Shown piece by piece: positions 22,627 through 33,813 of a DNA stretch of 64,000 nucleotides (its first letter is position 1; each line of letters starts with the position of its first letter). This stretch comes from Deinandra increscens subsp. villosa (Eukaryota; Streptophyta; Magnoliopsida; Asterales; Asteraceae), in contig JBCNJP010000017.1 in NCBI GenBank assembly GCA_039602395.1, positions 8,487,238 to 8,551,237 of the forward strand, read 5' to 3'. The position numbers were made by a program, and so were the translations under genes. The notes under the pieces are model-generated. The model made no database searches and was not told where the DNA came from. It was given only the letters and a program-made list of their open reading frames with translations.

Positions 22627-25100
22627 TTAAACCTGGTCATTTCCCTTGAGGATGTTGTACTTGCAAAGTGGACAAGTTGCATTCATCTTCAGCCATTTCA
22701 CAATGCATGCAGCATGGAAATGATGGTTGCAAGGAAGCGAATGAAGTTCCGCCCCATCCTCATATGTGCTTAGACAAATGCAGCAGTCCTAAAAGAAAAT
22801 GACAACATTTTATTGTTGTCAAATACCAAAAATACCCTTTAACTGTAATCATCAATGATAAACTTACAGAATCCTCGGGTAGAAGAACCCGTTCAACAGC
22901 TAAGTAGCCAACGTTTGATTCAACAGGAACCATTCTACCTGCTCCCACATCAGGTTTGTCCTCATTATCTTTGGATGCGTGAAATCTGTATTTCGGAAGG
23001 GCACTGAGGTCTGCATCTGATGCACCTTCCTGCATATTGCTGTAGTATGTTACAAAAGTTCATGAAATATTGATCATTAATAGATGTTGCGATTTCAACC
23101 CACTTATATGAAAAATGGCAGCTGAAAGGATTACAAGTCACAACCCTAAAAGTAACAAATTGGATAGGTCAAAAGTCATCTAACATCCCAAGGGGTTTTA
23201 TTTGAATAATCAATTGTTTACAGAATTGAAAAGGCTGACAAAAAAACTTAAAGTTGCCTGTTTTTAACAAGAACCCGTTTTCTAAAATTGTTACCCAACC
23301 GAATGATCCACTTGTTTTGACACATATAATGAGAAAATACAAAAAAATCAAGAAAAAAAAAAGGCATCATTCTCACCTGGCCAGCAACAGCATACAGAAT
23401 AGCAATAATGCAGGGCAAGCAACAACAAAGAGCAATCCCTATTAAACAAGCCAAAACAACACAGAAGATGGCAAAGAACACATCAAAGGCTAAAAACACC
23501 ACGGTCACCCTACAATCATGAGAAAGAAAAAAAAAAGAGAATTGTAATTCGTAACACTCAAGGGTTTCTGTGTTATAGAAAGTAAATATATTGACTCAAG
23601 ACATACCAGTACAAACGTGGAGCATGGTGCAGAAGAATCTCGCCACCAGAGACCATCCAGTAGAAGCCAATTAGCCACCACACAAACGATATCATCGTAT
23701 TAAGATTTTCACATCTTTTAATGTAGCTGCAAATCATACATTTATAATGCATCAGTCAAACAATCATATAAGCAGCAATCAGCCTTTACATAACAAACAT
23801 GGTAAAATCAGGGTAACTGCAATGGCCGTTCGGAAAAAAAAAACTGCAATGAACCTCAAAGCCGGTTAGATACCCGTAGCAATGTAGCACACACACAAAA
23901 AAAAGACCAATATAATAGCTTTCAGATTTGTAATCGACCCAAAGTGAATTCCACGTCAAATCTGACTTGATGACAACTGCATTTTTGCTCAAAATTTCTA
24001 AGGGCCCGTTTAGTTGTGAAAAACACCCCCTGTTTCCAAAAATGTTTTCCAAGAAAACATGGAAAACAGAAAATGTGATCAAATTTCAATCTTTCAGAAA
24101 AGTTTTCCAAGAAAATAGAAAATACTTTTATTGTTTTTCAAATTTTCTATTTTCGGTTTTCTAGTTTTCTAATATGAAAAATGGAAATTCCATCTTTCAA
24201 TTTTGAACACGTTTTCAAACAATTTCATGTGTTTTCTAGAAAATCAGAAATGGAAAACTAGAAACATTTTCCACAACTACACGCGCCCTAAGAGTCCCGT
24301 CAAATCTCAATGTCTATAATGATGGCAGACAAAACGAACACTAAATCGTGAAAATACATCAGTGATAGCTATTTACCAATCAACTGATCAAGATAATAGA
24401 ATCATTATCAACTCTAAGCTTAGATCAACTTAACTAAATCATTAACAGAAATCACCACTAGATTGCTTGACTAAAACTCTCAATGATCACCCTAAAGTAC
24501 ACAAACATGAACCATCTAAAGTACTACTGCATATTGCTCAACATATTGTATAGAAATCAACTAACAATTTTAACAAAATAAAGCCAATTTCATCAACGAA
24601 ACGCACCTGATTCCATTAGAAACCAAAACAGCATCATTCCTCCCTTCATCTTCCTCACTATCATTCAAGTTCAAATCACTCCCCTCACCAATTCCCTCCC
24701 CCTGCGGCCTCCAATTCCTCCTCCGATACTCCAACCACACCAGCACCACGTGCAACGCACACTGAACCGCATAACCACAGATCCAAACCCTAACCGGAAC
24801 ATTCGGTCTCTCTTCCAACGTGCAAATCAACAAAACCACCGAAACCGCAACGAAGGCGAGGTTCCACGTCATATCTAGGGCGACGATAGGTTTTGAATAG
24901 CCCCAATCGGCTCGCCGCTCCTCCAGCTGTCGAGCGGCAGTCTCGCGGACCAGCATAGACGCGCCGTGGCGTCCGGAAGCGCGGCCGAGGAGGAGAGCGA
25001 GTGTGTTGGACCTGCCGGTTGCCGATTGGGAGTCTCCGGCGGGGTGACGTGGCCGGAGTAAGGGGGCGGTGGTGGAGGACTCCGTGGGTGTCTCCGCCAT
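22627..25100 (-). CDS. Membrane-anchored RING-H2 E3 ubiquitin ligase (At1g12760/At4g11680-like), 5 exons
   Basis: Exons: 25100-24607, 23726-23607, 23509-23377, 23029-22868, 22788-22627; introns are GT-AG and the protein is 356 residues. The N-terminus is polar (MAETPTESSTTAPLLRPRHP). Hydrophobic segments follow at roughly 75-95 and 105-127, one in exon 2 (about 174-192) and a long Cys-rich one in exon 3 (206-248). The C-terminus is a RING-H2 finger with ligands C305, C308, C323, H325, H328, C331, C342 and C345 (CNHHFHAAC, ATCPLCK). The family transfers ubiquitin from E2 to substrate at a membrane; substrates are unknown. All ligands are present and every exon is open, so it should be functional. 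Intron 1 carries a hAT-like MITE at about 24001-24289. Confidence 0.93.
24001..24289. mobile_element. hAT-like MITE in intron 1 of the RING gene
   Basis: The ends are inverted: AGGGCCCGTTTAGTTGTG on the left and CACAACTACACGCGCCCT on the right. The interior is a run of TTTTCCA/GGAAAA words. An 8-bp target duplication is not evident, so the class is inferred from terminal style only. Confidence 0.5.
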
Positions 25101-25790
25101 CGTGAAAGTTGTTTGAAAGTTGGATGGGAGTGTGACCGGTTAATGGTTATTCTTGCGACAACAAAACACAGGTGGATTCTTTTTCTTTTTCTTCTCCTTT
25201 TTTTTTCCAAGATATACAAAAATGTAGAAAATTTTGTTTTCTTTTCCTTTTTTTCCAAGATATACAAAAATGTACAAAAAGTCAAAAAGTATATATGGTT
25301 TTAAAATCTCTATATAGAAAGTAATTAAATATAGATTAAAAGAATTTATAACTAGGTTTATACATATTTTTGGTAGGAGTATGTCAATGTAATTATACCA
25401 AAATTGGTAGATATCAAAACCCAAAGGTAGAACACCAAATGAAATTAGTCGGATCTATATTTTTTTTTGGTTCCGCTCTTGGGTATGAGACACCCTTAAT
25501 CATAACTGCAACCGCTTTGTCAATTAGTAAAAAAACCTTAACCGTAACAGTCGATTAATCTTGGTTATTAGTTAATTTAGTTCGGTGATGGTTCGAGTAT
25601 CGGTTTATTTTGATTAACAGTTAAGGTCCTACTCTTTATTCGATTACCTACTCAATTAACTAACTAATAGAGTGTAAATGCACGTACTTCTTTCAAACAA
25701 CTCATCCATATCTTCTTCCTTCATTTTACATTTACTTTTCTCTTTTAATTCCTTCATCATCTTCATATATATGAAGAACCTCCATTAATG
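25101..25790. other. RING gene upstream region with short tandem duplication
   Basis: 25195-25285 holds two tandem copies of about 50 bp built on TTTTTTCCAAGATATACAAA. The remainder is AT-rich and should include the RING gene promoter and the spacer to the FAR1-like fragment. No other gene seen. Confidence 0.45.
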
Positions 25791-27486
25791 CATCTCAAGA
25801 AATCTCACAATTTTGAAAAATACAACCTCCGAATTTAATGTTCTCCTCTCAACATCAGTTTTTCACAATTTGGAAGAGCATTTGCATTATCCCGAGTCAT
25901 CCAATCATTTTCATGTCAATAATGGACAATCTTATGAAGGTATGTTGGGAGTTTTTTCTTAGTAACCTTCTTTTTTCTTAATGTTTTTTCCCCCGAACAG
26001 TTTTATATGTACTTACATATGTTTTATTCAGAAGTTTCGGATGGCACTACTAGAAATATGGCCTTTCTTGACGCGCAAACAATGACGCGCGGGTGTTTAA
26101 TGACGCGCAAAAACACGTGTCATAAAAAAACTGTCAAGAATTGTAAAAAATTAAGGATAGATGACGCGCATTCTGCGCGTCATAAAATTTTTGTCATAAT
26201 CTTTTAAAAAAAAACACGGAGTATAGATTTTATGTGCGCGTCATGTCATTTCCGTCGTTTTATATTTTCATTTCTCCGCTAGAAATTTCAGTTCCCCCGC
26301 TCAAAAATTAAAATGGCGCTCAAATCCCTTTCACCTCAACATTGACATCTGAAGCCCTAATTTTAGGTTCTGCTTACAAGATTCCATCTCCATCTCTACA
26401 TTTTGCGCTGAAGATTCTCATCTTTATCTCGCTCCATCTCACACATTTGAAACCCTAATTCCATCTCAGTTAGACTTTCAGATTCTCCACAAGATTCAGA
26501 CGAGTGAGACAACCGAGGTTAGCCCTAACTCTCACATTTTACTTCGTGGCCTCTTTTCTTCAATTGATACGCCGTTTTTACGGCCTCGGGTTTCGATTTG
26601 GCCATATCTCATATTGGCATTTGGTTTAGGTGGCCTGTTAAATTTTTCTCACTAGTCTCTTAACTAACAAATCTCTTCGTCAGAAACGGACGACCAAAAT
26701 CAGGATTGAGATCCGAAATCCATTAAACCTGTTCGATTTTGGTTCATAACTGCATCCGAATGCAACAGAGGTAGAAGGATGTTCTAATCCCAATTTCATA
26801 AGCGAATTTTTGTCGCATCAATGAATCAACAACCGTTTTCTGCTCTGCTCTGGTGATTTTTCTATACATATACACGAATTTTTATGTTATTGATACGTAA
26901 TCTGATTGATGAATTGGAAATGTTTGCTTGGATATGTGTAATTTGTATTAGGATCTATGAAAGCTTGATCAAATTAGTGTTTATTTTTCGTATTGTTTTG
27001 ATCTAGAAACATAATTGTAAATTGTTTCAACTTGAATTCGTAACTTATGGATTAGTTATCTTCTCCAGCTAACAGAGGTTTTTTGATGCATTTTGTTGTT
27101 GGGTTCCTTGTCATATTCAGATCTTAGTTCTGGGTGTTATGCTTGGAGATAGTGGAATTGGTTTTCCATTGATAAACCTGCTGATTGAATTATCCGCTTG
27201 AATTTCTTCTCAGATATGACTATAACTATTGGTTTGTTTGAGAAATACCCGTTTACCTTTAATCTAATTTGATATTTCCATTTAGGTATATGTGATTGCA
27301 GTCCTTACGTCTATATAACTTTTAGACCATCTATATATATATATATATATTCCATTAACAGCTTGTGCATTTTCCATATTATTACAGAATCTTCTAGCGA
27401 ATAAATGCCATCAAGTGTAATGATTAAGGGTTGATGATCTGATCAATATGTTGTACAGGTAGAAGATTTTGTTTTAAGCTCACCTT

Positions 27487-27540
27487 ATGGGTGCGCCTAA
27501 GCAGAAATGGACATCTGAAGAAGAAGCATCTTTGAAAGCT
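27487..27540 (+). pseudogene. Captured 5' end of a TRB/single-Myb-histone gene
   Basis: ATG opens MGAPKQKWTSEEEASLKA, the invariant N-terminus of plant telomere repeat binding factors (single Myb histone proteins), here the first helix of the Myb domain. After this the sequence diverges (SKYNHSHGG...), so the Trp-containing remainder of the Myb repeat is missing. The upstream 26330-27486 segment, with CT-rich leader and GTTAG donor-like sites, may be its captured leader and intron. Non-functional as a Myb protein. Confidence 0.7.
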
Positions 27541-28780
27541 TCCAAGTATAATCATTCTCACGGCGGACGCATTCCAGAAGTCAAAGACCGACGGGGATCC
27601 TTCTTATCTCAGCCCGTCGATTTTGTAAAAACCGACGAGGCGACGACCCAAAGTCAAAAAATTGGCCATCGATTTGGGATTTCTGGTATGTAGTCATCGA
27701 TATTTCTAGGTCCAAGTTCCTTACCCATACGTTTAAATGTGTATGCTTATGTTGATGTTTACATCTTGATTGATTACATAATTCGTGTTTTTCAGCATCT
27801 TGTTTGTTTTGGCAGTTCGAATTTCTGCAAATATGGTTGATTATCACCTCTTGCAGGTTGTTTGATTATATGATTTGTAGCTCTATATGCAGGGCCTTGC
27901 GACTACAACTTTGTATTCTGATTAGAATCCTTGCTTCCACCCTTATCGAATCTGTGTTTTTACAGTTGAGGTCTTGAGATGTATATCTATCTATTCTACT
28001 AGGCTTTCATTTGTTTTGTTTTCTTCTTCTGTTAAGTTTTCTTCTTCTTTTAAGTTTCAACAGCTGGTGCAATTTTAGATCATTTAAGCATGAAAATACC
28101 TATTTCGTGTTTGCGGGTATTTCTATACATTAATTGCAACGTAAATTGTATCAGAGAATGACTCTGATCATTTATTTTTTTCTTCACTCTTCAGAGTACA
28201 TTTGTTATATTAGTATTGGCTATTTTTTGAAGTTTGCTTTTATGTTAAATTTCTATACAAGTTCTGCAAATATGACCCATTTATTAGATTGGTTAATTTT
28301 TGGGGTTTGCTCTTATGTTAAATTTCTATACAATTTCTTCAAATGACCCCTTCTAAGCTAACTTTCAGTTTATGCAGGTCATGGGGCGCATTGACTGATT
28401 TGTAACCTCACGAGTAGAACCTTGAGGTCTGTTTTCTATTTCCTTTTTACCTGCGTGTTATTTGTTTTTGTAGCCCTTTATTTTTTGTATCTCATTTAGT
28501 ATCATAACCCCTGTTTGATATTTTGTCTAAATACAAAAACAGTTAGACCATAAACAATTGGATTATCAAATAAGGAGTTTTCTTTTAACTTCTAATGATC
28601 TGAATTTGGGGGTATAGTTAGGCGGGAAGCAAAGAAAATGATATAACCTAGAATGCTTGGACTCTAGTGTTGTGTTTGGATCTCTTTTCATGCCTTTTCA
28701 AAATATATGATCTGATGTTAGTTTTACTAAAAAAATAATGTTATAAAAGGTACTTACGTATATGTTCTTACAATGTACAG

Positions 28781-30889
28781 GCAGCATTATGCTCTATAAG
28801 GATTATAAAGAAAGTCTCTGATCTTGCAGAGAATTTTGTAAATCTTGTTGCTTCTTTACTCAAAGAAAAACATAATGGAGTTCTTTTAACTGCTATCCAG
28901 CTGTGTGCAGATTTGTTTACAGTCAGTGAAGAGGCCCTTGAATATTTCAGGAAGGTATATTGATGTGTTGCAAAACACATCGGTTTTCCTTTATGTTTTT
29001 AAGTCGTTTTTAGAGTCTTTTGAGTCCATTTTCATAGGTTTTTAGTTGTTTTTGTTTATTAGAGTCTTAATGTGTGTTTCGGAGCTAAATTGCAGTTTTG
29101 GTACAATTTCCGAAGAGAAACGAGCATTGGAAAAGATTGAAGATCAAGAAGAAAGAAAAAATGCTGAAGTTGAAGCACTAGGCGTATCGCCTAGTGACAA
29201 GGAAGTTGCAAGCGATACGCTTGCTGAGAGAAAGTCAAAGGCGGTGAATTAAAAGTTGACCCGACTGTTTTGTCGCTTAGTGGGTCCAGGCGTATCGCCT
29301 GCTGATCAAGAAACCTCCAAGCGATACGCTTGGAGGCCAATATTCCGGAGAAACCCTAATTTTGTAATTATAAATAGAATTCGAATTCTCCAGTCGATTT
29401 TACACACATCAGCCGCGACTCAGAGCCTTAGGAGACGAATTTCGGAGCAGGAACTCAAGAGGGAAGCGTCTAGGAGCCTTGGATTGAAGAATTCATCATC
29501 AAAACGCTTTCCGGGTTCTTGTCTACTTCAATTTTCGTGTTTGTTTTTATAAACCAGACCTGTTCATGATTATTTCTACTGTTTTTAATTATATTCTGGA
29601 CATGTTTATGCATCTTGGCTAAGCCAATTACATTACCTAGGCTAATTGATGAATAATTGATAATTTCGACTTGCTCGGTTTGAGAATTCTTATGTATGGA
29701 TTGTTAATCTAGTAAAAGTTCTATCTTTCTGATTTGATGCGTATGAATACAGATTTTAGTCTTTGAATTGCTTGCATATTCCTCATGTTACTCTTTGAAT
29801 GTCTTTCAATTTAGGGTTGCATGCTAGATTGCTTACTTTGTGTTTGTGATTAGTAGATGGTTAGGAGACGTCCAACACCATAGGAATTGCTTGTGATTGA
29901 TAGGTTGATTTCTGCGTTTAGCTAGAATTAGACAAGCCGGAAGGTGATAGGTCTATTGGGTAGTCGGTTGTGTTAGGGTTTTAGGTCAAATTGCCTCGGG
30001 AGAGGGATTCCCTCTTAACGTTAGCGCCTCTGTTATTCCATGTCGTTTTGGTAGATAGAAACCACTCCTCTCATCTATTAGGTGGTTGGGATAGGAACAA
30101 GCTGGAAGGTGACTTATTCGATCGAGTACTAGATTTTCTGTTAGGAACAAGCCGGGAGGTGACTTAACCCAATCAGTGTGCGTATTCCGTTCTTAGGATT
30201 GCCTATTGCGTTACACCCGGAGAGTGATTTGGGTTCCAGTAGGGTTTTCTTAGAATTGCTTTAAAGATCCTGATTCCATCATAGTTTTCTTCAACCGAGT
30301 GAAGTCGTGCGTATCGATTAGGATTCTAGGCCTAGGTAGTGTTATTTCTCATATCTGGTTTTCATCTCTAGGGTTTGAGTTTGTGGTTTGCTTTCCATTT
30401 TTAGTAATTTCTATTTTTAGCAGTTTCTATTTTTAGTAAGTTTAGTTAATTAGTTAATTTTAGTTAATTTAATTAGTTAATCAATTCTCCAAAACAAAAA
30501 CCAATTTTCATCAATTAATCAGTAATTTAATTTTCATACTTAATTTTGTCTTTTAGTGTCTTTAGGGTTCGACCCCGGTCTGCCGATAGCTATTCTACAT
30601 CCGATAGGTTCACTTGCCTGTTGAGTCGGTCTAGTTTGAGGTTAATTGGGTTTTAAATTTAGTGTGTTTAGGTCTAGGATAAATTAGTATTTTTATAGAT
30701 CGATTTTTGCACATCATATATTGATTAACCAGAGTACAATTGATGTACAATTTTAATGTCACTTTAAGTTTCATAAATTATTCTTCAATGTAGAAATGCA
30801 CAGAGGGATTGGTTGAAGTTTTAAAGGATGCAGTAAACAGTCCTTATGCTCCTGAATATGACATTTCTGGAATTACAGACCCTTTTTAA
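28781..30889 (+). pseudogene. Captured AP-1 complex gamma-adaptin exons
   Basis: Two exons on the plus strand: 28781-28954 (58 codons, ALCSIRIIKKVSDLAENFV ... KEKHNGVLLTAIQLCADL ... EALEYFRK, donor GTATAT) and 30794-30889 (acceptor TGTAG, KCTEGLVEVLKDAVNSPYAP, then EYDISGITDPF and a TAA). They match consecutive parts of the large AP-1 gamma subunit, which works in clathrin vesicle formation at the trans-Golgi. Both exons remain open, but the rest of the roughly 850-residue protein is absent, and the TAA falls where the real protein continues. A solo LTR sits in the intron. Carried inside the CACTA element. Confidence 0.8.
28961..30716 (+). mobile_element. Solo LTR (large, probably Ty3/Gypsy) in the captured intron
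   Basis: The 1756-bp block starts TGATGTGTTGCAAAACACAT and ends TTTTTGCACATCA, is flanked by the 5-bp duplication TATAT (28956-28960 and 30717-30721), and has TG...CA ends. A promoter-like TATAAATAG lies near 29370. No internal retroelement region is present, so it is a solo LTR left by recombination. The size and GCACATCA end recall Athila/Tat-type LTRs; that assignment is tentative. Short ORFs within (for example 29046-29252) are not claimed as genes. Confidence 0.75.
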
Positions 30890-32329
30890 TAATAGAGGTC
30901 AGCTTCCATCTTTTATGTGATATCTCAATAAGCTCTCATGATTTTTAATAATAGAGTTAGCAATTTTGACCCGTTTGCCCAAAATGGGTCGATTTGGGTT
31001 GTATTTTATCAACAGTCAAACGAGTGCAGTTTTTTTTTTGTAAAACTTGGCTAATAGAAATGGAATGATTAGGTTGATCCGGTCAAATGACCCGAAAGTC
31101 GCTTAAAGTGTTCTTAGATGCTTAAAATCTTCTAAATTGATTTTTTAAGGAAATAAGTTGTTTTGAAATGACAATTGGCATCAAATAAAAGGATTGTAAG
31201 TTTTTTATCAGATTACTTTACTTTTACTATTTAACCCGCTAATCAAATAAATGGACTTGTGACTGCTTCTGTTATAGTTTAGGAGAGGCTCAATAAGACT
31301 TTAGCAGATGGATCTTCAAAGAGGTTCAATAAAAGGTAATCGGATTGAAGTTGCTGAAAGTGCATTTCTTTTGCTCACATCCTCCTAAACTGTTCTATTT
31401 TTAAATTGGATCATTATTGTACTAACATGGTTTTTGTTATCATATTGAGCACAAACAATTCATAAATAATGGACAACAGATATTTTTTTTCTAGTTGAAC
31501 TCAACCTGACTTGACCTATTTCTTATATATTATATCATATTTTGGCAACATAAGTGCTTGCCTTCCAGGCTTGGCACTTTGGCAATTTTTAATTTTATTT
31601 TACAGTTTGGTATGCGAAGATGAAAGCAAGCTTTGGCAGTGAAAATTCGACTGCAAGATTTTGCTGATGCTTTACGGGAGATGTGGTGGATTAGCCGTTG
31701 GGTTCATGGTTGTCCAATGTGTGGAGGGACATGGGTTCGTGTTGTATAGAAGGCCACTTTATTTTCCGGTTATGTTTTGTATTAACTTAGAAATACTTTG
31801 GAAACTTTATAATGTTTTCTATATATATAAAAGCATTATTTTGCTATAAGTGTATTTTTATTTTGTATTATCAAGTTAATTGTCATTTAATGTAGAAATT
31901 AGTGATTTTAGAAAAAACATTTTTTTTAATTAAAAATTAAATTCTTGACGCGCAAAAATACGTGTCATAAGCAGATTTATGACAGGGGCTTCCTTGACAC
32001 ACATTTTATGACGCGCATTGAGTGTCATAAATGGAGCGTCATCGTTCGCGCGTCAAGAACGGGATGACGCGCATTTTGCGCGTCAAGAAGATTCTTGACC
32101 CTGCCTTCCTTGACGCTTTTTTGCGCGTCATCTGGGCCCTTTCTTGACGCGCAAAAAGCGTCAAGAAAGCCCTTTTTTGTAGTAGTGTGGAGATCCTAAT
32201 ATTCAAGACAATGTCAACATCGAGGTTTTTTTCATCTATTAATGATGTCTTGTTTGAACATACTGAAGCATTTTCTTGTTTCATAACGACTCCAAGATTT
32301 ATTACCCTCAAGTTGCTGATGATAAAAAC

Positions 32330-33804
32330 CAGTGATTGTACATATGTAAATTACTTGAATTTACATATGTTACATATTTGTGATGTTTATGTATATGAAC
32401 TGAATAGTTTTTTTTAACTGAATTTACATATGTAAATTACTTGAATAACATTACTTGAATTTACATAGGTAAATTAATTGAATTTACATATGTAAATTAC
32501 TTAAATTTACTATGTAACATGTTGTGATGTTTACGTATATGAACTCGTGAACTTGTTTTCTTCATAGGTTACGAGATGTTTTGTCAAAGATAAAGATGAT
32601 TATCAACAACTCAATAACAGTTAGCTTTTACATATTTTTGTTAGGTTGTTACATTTTTTTTTGTTATTTTTTTTAATGTTATTGCAATGCTTACTTATAA
32701 GTACATAAAATATATTTGTTATTTTTTGGTATATCTGTCTTCATTATATGTGTGCATCTTATCAGTTTTTTTTATTGATTAGTGTTAAATTCAGTTTGTA
32801 ACATGTTATATCTCATTATATATTTAAATTTACATATGTAAACTTGTGTTACATATGTAAATTTACGTTTGTTTAATGTTACATATCATTATATATTTAA
32901 ATGTAGATATGTAACTTGCTTTACATATGTAATTTACTTGGATTTACATATGTAAGTTACTTGAATTTACATATGTAACATGTTATGATGTTTACGTATA
33001 TAAGCTGATTAAATTTTTTCTTGAATTTACATATGTAAATTACTTGAATTTGCATATGTAAATAATTTGAATTTACATATGTAACATACTGTGATGTTTA
33101 CGTATATGAACTGATAAACTTATTTTTTTGTAGGTTACGAGATTTTGTGTCAAATATGAAGATAATTATTAAGAACTAAAGAACAATTAGTTTTTATATA
33201 TTTTTGTTAGTTTGTTATATATATTTGTTATGTTATTGTATTTTTATTATTTTTTAAATGTTGTTGTAATGGTTACTTATATGTTAATAAAATATATTTG
33301 TTATTTTTTAGTATACCTGTCTAGATAAATTACATATGTATAATGTTGTGAGCATAATGTTTAATAGCACTAATATTTTTTTTACATATGTTAAATCTCC
33401 ATTTATTATTAAACTAACATATGTAAATAACTTGTGCTACATACGTTATACGTAAACTTAGACGAATATCTACCTATGTAAATTACTTAGATTTACATAA
33501 GTAAATTACTTGAATTTACATATGTAACATGTTGTGATGTTTACGTATATGAATTGATTTTTTTTTCAATTTACATATGTAAATTACTTGAATTTACATA
33601 TGTAACATGTTGTGATGTTTACGTATATGAACTGATGAACTTGTTTTCTTCGTCGGTTACGAGATTTTGTGTCAAAGATGAAAATGATTATCAAGAACTC
33701 AAAAACAATTAGATTTTATATACTTTTGTTAGCTTTTATATATTTTTGTTAGGCTATTTTTTAATGTTGTTGTAATTGTACTTACACGATAATAAATATA
33801 TTTG
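32330..33804. repeat. Complex tandem array rich in ACATATGT palindromes
   Basis: Dozens of short units built on ACATATGTAAATTACTTGAA alternate with a longer module, GGTTACGAGAT...TCAAAGAT...AACTC, that occurs near 32569, 33133 and 33656 (spacing about 520-565 bp), giving three diverged copies of a half-kilobase unit. The array resumes at 35027-35110 after the MULE at 33814-35026, showing that the MULE landed in it. No coding sense. Confidence 0.75.
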
Positions 33805-33813
33805 TTAATTTTT

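Larger units (their letters stand above)
26045..32187. mobile_element. CACTA (EnSpm) non-autonomous element with captured gene fragments
   Basis: The ends read CACTACTAGAAATATGGCC and, at the right, CCCTTTTTTGTAGTAGTG, flanked by the 3-bp duplication TGG (26042-26044 and 32188-32190). Both subterminal regions (26070-26190 and 31945-32165) are packed with TGACGCGCA/TGCGCGTCA units in both orientations, like the transposase-binding repeats of CACTA elements. No transposase is visible in 6.1 kb. Instead the interior holds a Myb/TRB fragment (27487-27540), AP-1 gamma exons (28781-28954 and 30794-30889) and other leader-like sequence in the same orientation, plus a later solo LTR (28961-30716). 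It must have been moved by a transposase supplied elsewhere. Confidence 0.88.
25799..32330 (+). pseudogene. FAR1-like 5' coding fragment split by the CACTA element
   Basis: Left of the CACTA element one frame reads HYPESSNHFHVNNGQSYEE across a GT-AG intron (donor near 25940, acceptor near 26030) and continues VSDG. Right of it, from 32188, the same frame continues DPNIQDNVNIE, then loses the frame and resumes as YYPQVADDKN near 32300. The last motif resembles the start of FAR1/FHY3-type DNA-binding proteins (a conserved P.VADD-like stretch before the FAR1 domain). Frameshifts and the missing domain make it a pseudogene. Removing the element with one TGG restores continuity at the insertion point; the family call is tentative. 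Confidence 0.35.

Noticed and set aside
29046..29552. Two ORFs of 68 and 98 codons
   Set aside because: Inside the solo LTR, no domain or homology recognised; one spans the LTR promoter.
26045..32187. CACTA element as autonomous
   Set aside because: No TNPD-like transposase coding found in any frame; the interior is host gene fragments and a solo LTR.
32330..33804. Possible CRISPR-like array
   Set aside because: Repeats are degenerate, palindromic, unevenly spaced and in a plant nuclear context; it is an ordinary tandem or satellite-like repeat.
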